Shown: positions 41,827 to 50,190 of the stretch, one piece after another
How the letters are laid out: every line of letters starts with the position of its first letter
Numbering within the stretch: the stretch's first letter is position 1
Assembly (NCBI RefSeq): GCF_012163155.1
Contig: NZ_JAAVUN010000008.1
Location: forward strand, 1-64,000
Source: Kocuria subflava
GTDB lineage: Bacteria; Actinomycetota; Actinomycetes; Actinomycetales; Micrococcaceae
Direction of reading: 5' to 3'
Length of the DNA stretch: 64,000 bases
The notes under the pieces: model-generated
Databases searched by the model: none
What the model saw: only the letters and a program-made list of their open reading frames with translations
What the model was told of the DNA's origin: nothing
Made by a program: the position numbers and the translations under genes

Positions 41827-43076
41827 CGCCGCCCCCTGGAAACCATTTGGAGGGTGGCCGTGTTCTTCAGAATGCGGTCATTGTTGACCTGCAGGGACGG
41901 ACCCATGGCATCACGCAGAGGGCGAGCCAGGGACCACGGCCCGGTGTTGGAATAAGAGGCAATGCCCACGATCACCATGGCATCCCCCACAATCTGCCGC
42001 ACCAGCTCAGAGGTGGAGACCTTGAGGGTGTTCATGGCAATGGCAAAGGGCATGGAACCCAGCACGGAGACGTCATCGGCCTGGTCTGCAAACCGCCGCA
42101 CGTTCACGCGCACCACGTCCGTCATGCGCTGCAGCTCGATCTCCAGTTCAGCCAAACGCAACGCACCTGGCGGGAGTTCGCCCGGAGTGGCCCGGGCCTT
42201 TTTCTGAACGAACTTCCGGGCCAGATCCCCCGCCGCACTGGCCAGCCCCAACCAGGAGGAGGCCCACAGCGTGTGGGAGGCCGGGAGCATGGTGTGGGAG
42301 GAAATGGTGGCAAAGTCCACGGGCAGCACGTGATCCGCGGACACCGTGGCTTCCAGTTCAAACCCTTCAGACATGGTCCCCCGCAGACCCAGTGCGTCCC
42401 AGGGTGTGGTCCGGTCCAGCTTCAGGGCGGACTTGGGCGCCACCACAAGGACTTGCTCGGAGGAGGGCGCTTCCGGATGACGCCGGGCGGTGACCAGGAT
42501 GGCGTCCGCATAACGGGCATAGGAGATCACCGGCGCGGACTTGCACACCGTGACAGTCCCGTCCCCGTTCTCCACCACAGCGCACGACGACGTCCGGGTG
42601 TCCCCGCCAATGTTCTTCTCCGTGGTGGAGGAGGCCAGCAGCCACTGCTCGGCCGCCACTCGCTCGGTGACGGCCGTGAGCGCGGACTCCTGCTCCAAGT
42701 CCACATGGCGAGTCAGGCACAACTCTTGACTGAAGTGCATGGCAACGATTGCCGCCGTGGAACCGCACACGCGGCCCAGCTCCTCGATCAGTGCGCACAA
42801 CTCAACAATGCTGACGGCACGCCCGCCGCGAGCCTGGGGCACCACCGCACCGAAAATCCGCTGCCGGCGGCATTCGCCAATGGCCTCGTGCGGAAACCTG
42901 CCCTGTCGATCGACGTCGTCCGCGTGTTCGCGCGCCACCGCAACGACGGCCTCAACGCGCTGCTCCCACGTGTTGTGGGTGTCCGGCGGCAGATCCCGGA
43001 CCACGGTGGTGCCGGTGGGAATTTCGTGCTGATCAGCAACCTTGTCCGTGGCACCCAATTCGGTGCGTAGGCTCAT
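41823..43076 (-). CDS. Acyl-CoA dehydrogenase-like flavoprotein
   Basis: A 417-residue protein from ATG 43076 (TGATG overlap with the carrier-protein stop; GTG 43079 is equally possible). The fold is shown by FPHEAIGECRRQRIFGAVVPQARGGRAVSIVELCALIEELGRVCGSTAAIVAMH, the middle domain EQWLLASSTTEKNIGGDTR and the LARPLRDAMGP C-terminal helix. The usual catalytic Glu position of medium-chain dehydrogenases is not Glu here (GPSLQVNNDRI), closer to flavin monooxygenase-like members. By analogy with prolyl-carrier-protein oxidases, it might oxidise an aminoacyl thioester on the carrier protein. This is inference from position in the operon. Confidence 0.75.
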   Translation of the reverse strand: MSLRTELGATDKVADQHEIPTGTTVVRDLPPDTHNTWEQRVEAVVAVAREHADDVDRQGRFPHEAIGECRRQRIFGAVVPQARGGRAVSIVELCALIEELGRVCGSTAAIVAMHFSQELCLTRHVDLEQESALTAVTERVAAEQWLLASSTTEKNIGGDTRTSSCAVVENGDGTVTVCKSAPVISYARYADAILVTARRHPEAPSSEQVLVVAPKSALKLDRTTPWDALGLRGTMSEGFELEATVSADHVLPVDFATISSHTMLPASHTLWASSWLGLASAAGDLARKFVQKKARATPGELPPGALRLAELEIELQRMTDVVRVNVRRFADQADDVSVLGSMPFAIAMNTLKVSTSELVRQIVGDAMVIVGIASYSNTGPWSLARPLRDAMGPSLQVNNDRILKNTATLQMVSRGRR

Positions 43077-43339
43077 CACTGCTCATCCTGCAAGGTGGCC
43101 ACTGCCTGGGCGATCGAGTCCAGGGACTCGAAAGTCTCCTTGGTGAGCATCTCCTCCGGGAACTCGATGTCAAAGGCATCTTCCACGCCCAGCATCACGT
43201 TGACCGAGGCGTGGGAGGTCATGCCCGCGGTGTAGAGACTCTCCGATGCGCTCAAACTGGCGGCGTCACTACTCAGGTGGGCATGCTGTGCCACCACGTC
43301 CCGAATGGTCTCCACCAGCTGCGAACGGTCCTGACTCAC
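43076..43339 (-). CDS. Acyl/aminoacyl carrier protein
   Basis: An 87-residue acidic four-helix carrier protein. The phosphopantetheine attachment site is Ser42 in AGMTSHASVNVMLGVED, where TSH replaces the DSL triad of fatty-acid ACPs. A T-S-x-A-S-V context is, from memory, typical of carrier proteins served by aa:CP ligases. The GTG start at 43339 has GGGGAT about 8 bases upstream. It heads the long coupled operon (ACP, dehydrogenase, ligase, DUF1839, GH2, two hydrolases, flippase). Confidence 0.85.
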   Translation of the reverse strand: MSQDRSQLVETIRDVVAQHAHLSSDAASLSASESLYTAGMTSHASVNVMLGVEDAFDIEFPEEMLTKETFESLDSIAQAVATLQDEQ

Positions 43340-43540
43340 GATTCATCCCCAATTCTCCCGGCCTGCATGCCGGGATTTCCCCACGAGCTGCTGACGTGCA
43401 GCTCACTGCGTGGGCCTGCCCGCGATGAGCAGGAACCCACAAAACTCCCCGTCCGCGGCGCCGCCCGAGCCCCACGAACCGGCACGCGTGGTCAGGTCCC
43501 CACCTGAGCATCTGCGGCCACATGCAATTCTACCGTAATT
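43340..43540 (-). promoter_or_regulatory. Promoter/leader of the carrier-protein operon
   Basis: An AT-rich patch (about 43523-43556) in an otherwise GC-rich gap offers TAGAAT elements on the minus strand as -10 candidates. Nearer the gene, CCCGGC/GCCGGG (43357-43362 with 43369-43374) forms a small hairpin 18 bases upstream of the start, which could modulate translation. Evidence is suggestive only. Confidence 0.4.
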
Positions 43541-43981
43541 CTATGATTTTGCACCAGTCAGTGCGACAACTGTTGCGTAACCAGAAGCGGTGACACCGTG
43601 GCCACAGAACCATGACCAGGCCCTCCACTGGTCAATGCCCTGGCGCTGAGCGGTCTGCAGCGCACCATCGGTCACATGCACGGACCACCTCTGGGCCCCG
43701 GCAGGCACGCCGTCGTGGTCTTCCACACCGGCCGGGGACTTGTGCACGGCGATCCACCGCCACGCCCAAGGCTCGTCCGAGCGCACGGCGAGGGCCTTGG
43801 CCACGGCTTCCTTGAGGGCATAGCGCTGGGTGATCTCCTCCACGGACATGGAGGTTCCGCTGTGCTCAGATGTGGCCAGCACCGTGTTCAGGTAGCGCTG
43901 ACCGTGGTGAAGCCACGCTTGACGGACGGCACGGGCCGACTGGGTGTCACACCCCACCGCGACGACGCATGGCTGGTCCAC
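43541..43981 (-). CDS. Holo-[carrier protein] synthase-like phosphopantetheinyl transferase
   Basis: A 146-residue AcpS-type PPTase. The N-terminal VAVGCDTQSA carries the metal-ligand Asp12, and RYALKEAVAKAL carries Lys57-Glu58, the core (x)KEA motif with the second metal ligand. The rest is short, as in AcpS rather than Sfp. It would transfer 4'-phosphopantetheine from CoA to Ser42 of the downstream carrier protein. It follows the GT4 gene by 15 bases and is probably cotranscribed with it. The local PPTase supports a dedicated carrier-protein system separate from fatty-acid synthesis. Confidence 0.82.
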   Translation of the reverse strand: MDQPCVVAVGCDTQSARAVRQAWLHHGQRYLNTVLATSEHSGTSMSVEEITQRYALKEAVAKALAVRSDEPWAWRWIAVHKSPAGVEDHDGVPAGAQRWSVHVTDGALQTAQRQGIDQWRAWSWFCGHGVTASGYATVVALTGAKS

Positions 43982-43996
43982 CTGGGCACCTCAGGT

Positions 43997-45145
43997 CTAC
44001 GGAGTGATCAGGTCAATGCCCAGCGCCCCGGTGGGCAGCAGCTCCAGCCCGTACGCCTCTGCCAGGCGTTCGCGCTGCATGGAGCGGGTGTTCTCCCACA
44101 GTGCGGCGTTCTGCTCAGCCACGATCGTTTCGCGAGCCTGTGCGTCCTTGAGCCGTTCCCAGTGCTGCACCAGATCCTCCGGGCGTTGAATCACCAACGG
44201 CATGCCGATGTCATCAAAGGCCCGGATGCCACGCACCGCCATGGGGCGGCCCAGTTGAGCGGCCTCCAACACCGTGATGGGAAAGCCCTCCCACCGGGCG
44301 GTGTGGACGTAGAGGTCTGCCTGTGCCAGGTGACTGAGCACGGAGGAGGGGTCAACCCATCCGGTGACCTCAATGTCCTGGGCCTCCATCTGCGCCTGCA
44401 GTTGGTCATCACCACCGCCCACCCACAACGCGCGCACCGAATGACCTGCTGCACGCAACGCCGCGATGACCTTGGCGAACCATTCGGGGTCCTTCTGCAT
44501 GGTCAGGCGCCCGGAGCCCACCACCAGCGGGGCGTGGGATTGGTTCCAGTCGGTGATCTGCGCCTTCTCCAGCTGAGCTTGAATCTCAGGGGCCACGTTG
44601 GGCACGTACACGGTTTTGAGCTTGGCACCCCACGCGCGGATTTCCTGGTTCTCTGCCCGTGAACAGCCGGCCAGCACATCCGTGCGGCGACTCAGGCTGC
44701 GTTCGACCGCCCGGTAGGCCTTGCGTTGGGCGTTGGACTTGTCCTCACGGTCAAAGGCCCAGGCATGCGGCGTGTAGACGCAGCGCACGGTGTTGTTGCC
44801 CACCAGCGCGGCGCGGGCCCACACGCCCGCGTAACTGCTGTGGGCATGGACCACATCAGGGTCCAGCGTGTTGATGGTGGCGCGCACCAACTTGGTGGCA
44901 CCCATGTGGCCACCGTCAATACGGTGGATGGAGGCGAATTCCTCCACCCACTCCGGTTCCAGGGTCTCGGCTTCGGGGCGCAGGCGGCACACCAGATGGT
45001 GTTCGCATTCCGGCAGGGCTCGGACGTAGTCGCGCACGGCGGCAGCCACGCCGCCGCCAAAGGCCTCCACCACGTGCACCACACGCTTGCGGAAGCCCTT
45101 GCTGCTGTGCTGCTGACGATCGGTGGCATGAGTCATCGATGCCAT
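43997..45145 (-). CDS. Family 4 glycosyltransferase (GT-B)
   Basis: A 382-residue GT4: KRVVHVVEAFGGGVAAAVRDYVRAL (N-lobe glycine-rich loop), DVVHAHSSYAGVWARAAL, VVGSGRLTMQKDPEWFAKVIAALR and the donor-site block RWEGFPITVLEAAQLGRPMAVRGI. The ATG at 45145 follows GAGGGGGAGCA. The fold resembles glycosyltransferases using UDP- or GDP-sugars in EPS pathways. It heads the transcript containing the PPTase gene and probably assembles the EPS repeat unit with the other three glycosyltransferases. Confidence 0.9.
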   Translation of the reverse strand: MASMTHATDRQQHSSKGFRKRVVHVVEAFGGGVAAAVRDYVRALPECEHHLVCRLRPEAETLEPEWVEEFASIHRIDGGHMGATKLVRATINTLDPDVVHAHSSYAGVWARAALVGNNTVRCVYTPHAWAFDREDKSNAQRKAYRAVERSLSRRTDVLAGCSRAENQEIRAWGAKLKTVYVPNVAPEIQAQLEKAQITDWNQSHAPLVVGSGRLTMQKDPEWFAKVIAALRAAGHSVRALWVGGGDDQLQAQMEAQDIEVTGWVDPSSVLSHLAQADLYVHTARWEGFPITVLEAAQLGRPMAVRGIRAFDDIGMPLVIQRPEDLVQHWERLKDAQARETIVAEQNAALWENTRSMQRERLAEAYGLELLPTGALGIDLITP

Positions 45146-45523
45146 TGCTCCCCCTCTGCACGGCCCTCTGGCGTCCCCACGCCGGCCCGGGCTGTGTCGT
45201 GTTTAACGTCGTGTTTGCGTAACCGCACCACGACTGCGCAGGGCGATCCCATGCCCCGCACCGCAAGTCTATGTATTCGGTACGGAACGGGTCAGGCCAC
45301 CCTAACCCCCTTTGGACCCACAGGCCCCAGAATCCGCGGATCGGGGCAGGGTGAATCTCGCCACAACCCGTTGGCCACTGCCTTTCGCGCAGTGCACTTT
45401 CGCTCGGAGTGGGCCACTGCGTGGGCCGACTAGGATTGAGCCGAACGGCACCAGTCCGTGTGCAAGCATCACCACGACGTTCAAGCGTCACCACCGTTCA
45501 AGCGTCATTACAAGGAGTAAACC
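45146..45523. promoter_or_regulatory. Divergent control region GT4 / DUF2505 with two sets of direct repeats
   Basis: A 378-base gap without a gene. The 9-mer GTCGTGTTT occurs twice at 45196-45204 and 45208-45216 (12-base period), upstream of the minus-strand GT4. CGTTCAAGCGTCA occurs at 45478-45490 and 45495-45507 (17-base period), with a third degenerate unit CAAGCATCACCAC at 45463-45475, just before the DUF2505 gene. TGGGGACGCC (minus, 45170-45179) is shared with other EPS leaders. AAGGAG at 45511-45516 is the Shine-Dalgarno of the plus-strand gene. Confidence 0.5.
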
Positions 45524-46021
45524 ATGGCTGTAACCGCCGAGCAGACCGTCAACGCCCCCGTGGAAAAGGTCACGGAGACTTTCCTGGACGAGGCCTTCAA
45601 CCGCCACGTGGCCGAGCGCGGCGGGGCCACCCTGAATTCCTTTGAGGTCGACGGCGACACCGCCGGCGCCTTCACCGTCACCTCGGTGCGCACCATGGGT
45701 GCGGACAAGCTGCCGGAGATGGCCAAGAAGTTCATCAAGGACGGTCTCAATATCACGCAGGTGGACTCCTGGGCAGCCCCGGAGGCGGATGGATCCCGCA
45801 ACATTCGCACGGAGATCACCGTGGGTGGCATGCCCGCCAACGGTGAGGGAACCCAGCGTCTGCAGGCCCAGGGCGAGAAGACCGCCGTTTCCGTGAACAT
45901 GTCCCTGAATGTCAAGATCCCCCTGGTGGGCGGCAAGTTGGCCTCCACGGCGGAGCCGTACGTGGGCAAGGCGCTGTCCCTGCAGGCCCGCGAGGCCGAT
46001 GCCTGGATCGCCTCCCACTGA
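45524..46021 (+). CDS. DUF2505 family protein (SRPBCC-like)
   Basis: A 165-residue protein from ATG 45524 with AAGGAG 7 bases upstream. The opening AVTAEQTVNAPVEKVTETFLDEAFNRHVAERGGATLNSFEVDGD and the SLNVKIPLVGGKLASTAEPYVGKAL tail are typical of DUF2505, an actinobacterial family with a START/SRPBCC-like fold of unknown ligand. No signal or membrane segment. It is monocistronic, flanked by direct repeats upstream and a strong terminator downstream. Confidence 0.85.
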   Translation: MAVTAEQTVNAPVEKVTETFLDEAFNRHVAERGGATLNSFEVDGDTAGAFTVTSVRTMGADKLPEMAKKFIKDGLNITQVDSWAAPEADGSRNIRTEITVGGMPANGEGTQRLQAQGEKTAVSVNMSLNVKIPLVGGKLASTAEPYVGKALSLQAREADAWIASH

Positions 46022-46030
46022 TGTTCTCCT

Positions 46031-46060
46031 GCCGCTGCCCGGCCCGCTCCGGGCAGCGGC
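46031..46060 (+). terminator. Terminator after the DUF2505 gene
   Basis: A perfect 12-bp stem GCCGCTGCCCGG (46031-46042) with CCGGGCAGCGGC (46049-46060) and a 6-nt loop, 10 bases past the stop codon. Confidence 0.8.
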
Positions 46061-46165
46061 ATCGTGGGTAACACCGGGCGCCCCCGGTGAGGCCTGTCCC
46101 ACACCTGGAACATGACCGGCGTACACTGACGCGGTCCCGAGTGCTCGTCCAGGAGGTCAGCAGCC

Positions 46166-47434
46166 TTGTCTCAGCAGACTGAAACCCCTCACCAGGTGAA
46201 TCAAGGCTTCAGCGCGTTCATCCGGAAAGACCTGGTGGGCGGCTGCCTGCTTCTGATTGCCATGTTGGCGGCTCTGGTCCTGGCCAACAGCCCGGCCCAG
46301 GAGTTCTACTTCGGTCTGCGTGACTACAAGATCGGCACGGATGCCGTGCCCGGTCTGATGCACACCGTGGGCGAATGGGCGGCAGATGGCCTGCTGGCGG
46401 TGTTCTTCTTCCTGGTGGGCCTGGAGCTCAAGGCCGAGTTCGTGGACGGCGAGCTGCGCAATCCCCGCAAGGCCGCCCTGCCGATCGTGGCCGCTTTTGC
46501 CGGTGTGATCACCCCCGCGCTGATTTACGTGGGCGTGAACCTGGTCAACAACACGGATCCCACCGCCCTGCGCGGTTGGGCCATCCCCACCGCAACGGAC
46601 ATTGCTTTCGCCGTCTCAGTGCTGGCGGTTGTGGGCTCGGCACTTCCGCTGGCCATGCGCACGTTCCTGCTGACCCTTGCCGTGGTGGATGATCTGATCG
46701 CCATCATCATCATCGCGTTGTTCTACAGCTACGGCATCAGCCTGCTCTCCCTGGGCGGGGCGCTGGTGGCGTTGGCCGTGTACTGGGCTCTGACGCATCG
46801 CTTCAGCCACTTCTTCATCGAGAAAGCCTGGGCGGCGTGGCTGATTCTGCTGCCCCTGGGTTTCATCACCTGGTTGCTGGTCTACAACGGCGGCGTTCAC
46901 GCCACAATTGCCGGTGTGCTGCTGGGTTTTGCCACCCCGGTCATGGCCATCAAGCCACGCCTGATCACCCGTGACACCCCCGCCTTCGGCCTGGCACCCA
47001 CCTTGGAGCACCGCTTCCGGCCGCTGTCCAACATCCTGGCCGTGCCGATCTTTGCCTTCTTCTCCGCGGGCGTGGCCGTGGGCGGCTGGGCCGGGTTCAC
47101 GGAGTCCTTGACCGACCCCGTGGCCATCGGCATTTTCTCCTCGGCCTGGCTGATGAACCGCTTCACCCCGGCCCGCAAGGACGCCGACTACGAATGGATC
47201 GACCTGATCGGGCTCTCCATTGTGGCGGGCATCGGCTTCACGGTCTCCCTGCTGGTGGCGGATCTGTCCTTCGGCCTGGGCTCACCACATGACAACCATG
47301 CCAAGGTGGGCATCCTGTGCGGTTCCGGTGTGGCAGCCGTTGTGGGTGGCGCCCTGCTGCTGGGGCGCAACGCCTATTACTCCAAGCTGCGCACTGAGGG
47401 AGACCGGGTGGACTCCTATGACGACCCCGCCTGA
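46166..47434 (+). CDS. nhaA: Na+/H+ antiporter NhaA
   Basis: A 422-residue antiporter exchanging Na+ or Li+ for H+, important for pH and salt homeostasis. The TTG start at 46166 has AGGAGG 9 bases upstream. The diagnostic core PTATDIAFAVSVLAVVGSALPLAMRTFLLTLAVVDDLIAIIIIA contains the paired Asp of the ion site (VVDDL). FFFLVGLELKAEFVDGELR and FSAGVAVGG are also NhaA hallmarks. About 12 membrane helices. Monocistronic. Confidence 0.95.
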   Translation: MSQQTETPHQVNQGFSAFIRKDLVGGCLLLIAMLAALVLANSPAQEFYFGLRDYKIGTDAVPGLMHTVGEWAADGLLAVFFFLVGLELKAEFVDGELRNPRKAALPIVAAFAGVITPALIYVGVNLVNNTDPTALRGWAIPTATDIAFAVSVLAVVGSALPLAMRTFLLTLAVVDDLIAIIIIALFYSYGISLLSLGGALVALAVYWALTHRFSHFFIEKAWAAWLILLPLGFITWLLVYNGGVHATIAGVLLGFATPVMAIKPRLITRDTPAFGLAPTLEHRFRPLSNILAVPIFAFFSAGVAVGGWAGFTESLTDPVAIGIFSSAWLMNRFTPARKDADYEWIDLIGLSIVAGIGFTVSLLVADLSFGLGSPHDNHAKVGILCGSGVAAVVGGALLLGRNAYYSKLRTEGDRVDSYDDPA

Positions 47435-47466
47435 TCCCCCATCCGGTGGTTGGCGGTTCGAGAGAG

Positions 47467-50190
47467 TCAGCCCTGCAGCGCCTCCTGCACTTCACTGCGC
47501 TGGGAGATGCCCAGTTTGTCGAACAACCGGTACACGTGGCCTTCCACGGTGCGCCGCCCCAGACCCAGCTCCTGGGCCACCTGAGCGTTGGTCAGACCTC
47601 GGGCCACCAATTCGGCCACTTCCTGTTCACGCTCGGTCAGGGTGGAGCGTCGTCGTCCTCCGGCCGTGGTGCGCCTGCGCATGGAGCGGCCCGTGGAGCG
47701 GAAGGCTTCATCGGCCGCCTGCGTCACGGTGCTGATAACTGACGACGGCGCGTACGGGCTCAACAGCACCAGCGCGCGTTCCAGAGCGTCCCCGGCCAGG
47801 CCGTCGAACTCGGCGGCATGACACTGCAGGCCCGCGGCCACCAGCCCGTCCACGTCCACGGTCATGACCGCCTGGCAGATCCGGGCCACCATTTGTTGAT
47901 AGAGCCCGCTGGTGCCGTGAGAGACCTCCCGCAGCTTGCGGATGAAGGCGTCCTCCCCCGTCTGCATGACCTGTGCCAGGGCAAAATGCGCGGTCACCAC
48001 CTCGCCGTCGGCCAGGGAGGAGTCCACCACGGAGACCAAGGCGCTGATGTCGGCAGCATTGCCCTCGGCGGTTCGCGTCACGGAGTCGAACAGGATGTGG
48101 AACCAGCGCATGGGCAGCAGGTCCCCGTCCAACCACGTGTCGGAGACCGTCTCCGGCACCTCCGTGCGTTCAGGGGCAACACCTGTGGTCAGCAACGTCG
48201 TCAGTTCAAGGGCGCTGCGGCACATGGCCAGCAGGTAGGGGGCGGTGTCGTCGCGCGAACACGCCACGGCCGCCTGGAAGTAGGCGTGGGCGGGGGCGAT
48301 GGTCCCCTTCAACAGCAGGCTCATGGCAGAGGCGGCGTAGTAGTGACCGGCCAGTGCCAGATACGGGCTGGAGTCCTCCGGGCCCCAGGTGTTGGGCAGC
48401 GCGCTGAGAGGAGCCACCGGGTCCCCGCTCAGCGCCCCGGCCCACAGACGTCCGATCCGTGTCACGTCCGTGAAAACGGACAACAACCCCGGATGCGACT
48501 CGGCCAACAGCATGGCCCGGAACCACGCCTCGGATGCCGCATCCAGATCGGCCGCCCGGGTCTGACTGCGGCCCAGGGAGGCCAGGGCCAGCATGGCCAC
48601 CTCCGGAACCGGGGAATCACGCAGTTGGTGCCATCGCTGCCCCGGCTGGGCGCCGGGCGGACCCGACCAGTCGGCCCACAGCTGCACCAGGATCTCCAAG
48701 GCACCAAAGAACTCCCGCTCCTGGGTTGCCGTGTGCGGATCTTCCAGGCAGCGTGCCGCCAGCTCTTGCCAGCGGCGCTGCCACTGCTCATCCGTGTAGG
48801 ACAACTCGCCGGTTCCGCGCAGCATGCCCTCACAGGTCATCAACACCCGTAGCTGGCGTGCCGAGAGCCGGTGGACATCGATTCCCGCGGCGATCACACC
48901 CGCTTCCAGGTGATGGCGCAATTTGATCCGAGCCCGCAGTTTTTCCAGGTCTGCTGCCGCCTGCCACTGGGTCTCCACAGGGCTCTGCAACGTGCGCAGC
49001 GCGTAATCGGCCCACAACCGGTCATTGGCTGAAGCTGCCAGCGCCACCAGATCGGCGCCGTCGATCAGCGTGCCGGTGTTCACGGCCCACGCCGCCCTGG
49101 AAACAGGTGTCAGGCCGTGTTCCAGGACGGAGGCGTGCAGCGGGCCCAACGTGACCGCCAGTCCCGGGGAAAGGTGCTGGCGGACCGCCTCCGCAAAGTG
49201 CTCACAGCTGGGAATCAGCGTCCAGCGGTGTGACTCGTACCGGCTTTGCACCAGCCCGGATTCGATCAGGACCTCCAGCGCCTCCCCCAGCACGCCGTTG
49301 ATGGCCGGGTTCATCTGGATTCGTTCGGCCAGCACGACGACGAACAGCACCTGCCGTTGCGCCTCGCTCAACTCCGCCAGATGGATGGCCACCACCTCAC
49401 GGAGGTCATCCGAGACTCCTTCCACCGGTCCCACAAAGTGCCACAGGCCGTCGTTGAACAGCAGCAGCCCGTCCTCGCGAGCGCGGTCCAGGTAGGAGAT
49501 CACCAGTCGCGGAACACCTGCGGTGAGCATGGTGGCCCACTGTGCGGTCAGCGGCGGCACAGTGCCGCCCAGCACCTGTTCCATCAGTTCTCTGACCCCG
49601 TCTCCATCCAGTGGGGACAGGGTGTGTGCCCGCAGCAGACCGCGGCGCAGGACCGGCAGCAGGTCACCGCAGGCATGGGAGGCCGAAGCCGTGGAGGCCA
49701 CCAGCACCACCTTGATCAGGCCCGCACCCAGCAGTCCCGCCACCAGGCGTTGAGCTGCGGCCGGCATTTTGTGCAGGTCTTGGATGACCATCAGGGGAAC
49801 CGGACCGGCGGTGCTGCGCATCTTGCGGCAGGCTCTGGCCACAAGGTCAAAGGCCCCAGCGGAGTCGTTCAACGGGGTGTGTTCGTCCTGGAGGTCCTGC
49901 GCCAAGGAGGCCACCAGGAATGCCAATCCACCCAACGGGGATTCTTCAGCGGCACCGTGATCATGCTCAGCGCGCAGGATGGCAGCACTTTCCACAAAAT
50001 GCGCCAGCACGGCTCTGGCCACGGTGGAGGTCCCGGCACCAAAGACGCCGTGAATCACCACACCGCGGCAGTCGGTGTCACGCAGGTCCCTGACCGCGGC
50101 CTCCACTGTTGCGGCCCGGACCCCCACCAGGTGGTGGGGCTCCAACCAGCTGCGGTCAATCCGTCCGCGCTCCACGTGGCTCTCAGTCAC
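47467..50190 (-). CDS. Large LuxR-family regulator (LAL type), copy 1, degenerate Walker A
   Basis: A 907-residue regulator with an N-terminal ATPase-like domain, a long helical middle region and a C-terminal LuxR helix-turn-helix (about 842-902; LTEREQEVAELVARGLTNAQVAQELGLGRRTVEGHVYRLFDKL). The P-loop reads GVFGAGTST (48-56), with Thr54 where the nucleotide-binding Lys is expected, so ATP binding may be lost. The GTG start at 50190 lies inside the end of the upstream paralogue (8-base overlap), indicating coupling. It is the last gene of the sufS-sufU-regulator-regulator operon. The target genes are unknown. Confidence 0.85.
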   Translation of the reverse strand: MTESHVERGRIDRSWLEPHHLVGVRAATVEAAVRDLRDTDCRGVVIHGVFGAGTSTVARAVLAHFVESAAILRAEHDHGAAEESPLGGLAFLVASLAQDLQDEHTPLNDSAGAFDLVARACRKMRSTAGPVPLMVIQDLHKMPAAAQRLVAGLLGAGLIKVVLVASTASASHACGDLLPVLRRGLLRAHTLSPLDGDGVRELMEQVLGGTVPPLTAQWATMLTAGVPRLVISYLDRAREDGLLLFNDGLWHFVGPVEGVSDDLREVVAIHLAELSEAQRQVLFVVVLAERIQMNPAINGVLGEALEVLIESGLVQSRYESHRWTLIPSCEHFAEAVRQHLSPGLAVTLGPLHASVLEHGLTPVSRAAWAVNTGTLIDGADLVALAASANDRLWADYALRTLQSPVETQWQAAADLEKLRARIKLRHHLEAGVIAAGIDVHRLSARQLRVLMTCEGMLRGTGELSYTDEQWQRRWQELAARCLEDPHTATQEREFFGALEILVQLWADWSGPPGAQPGQRWHQLRDSPVPEVAMLALASLGRSQTRAADLDAASEAWFRAMLLAESHPGLLSVFTDVTRIGRLWAGALSGDPVAPLSALPNTWGPEDSSPYLALAGHYYAASAMSLLLKGTIAPAHAYFQAAVACSRDDTAPYLLAMCRSALELTTLLTTGVAPERTEVPETVSDTWLDGDLLPMRWFHILFDSVTRTAEGNAADISALVSVVDSSLADGEVVTAHFALAQVMQTGEDAFIRKLREVSHGTSGLYQQMVARICQAVMTVDVDGLVAAGLQCHAAEFDGLAGDALERALVLLSPYAPSSVISTVTQAADEAFRSTGRSMRRRTTAGGRRRSTLTEREQEVAELVARGLTNAQVAQELGLGRRTVEGHVYRLFDKLGISQRSEVQEALQG

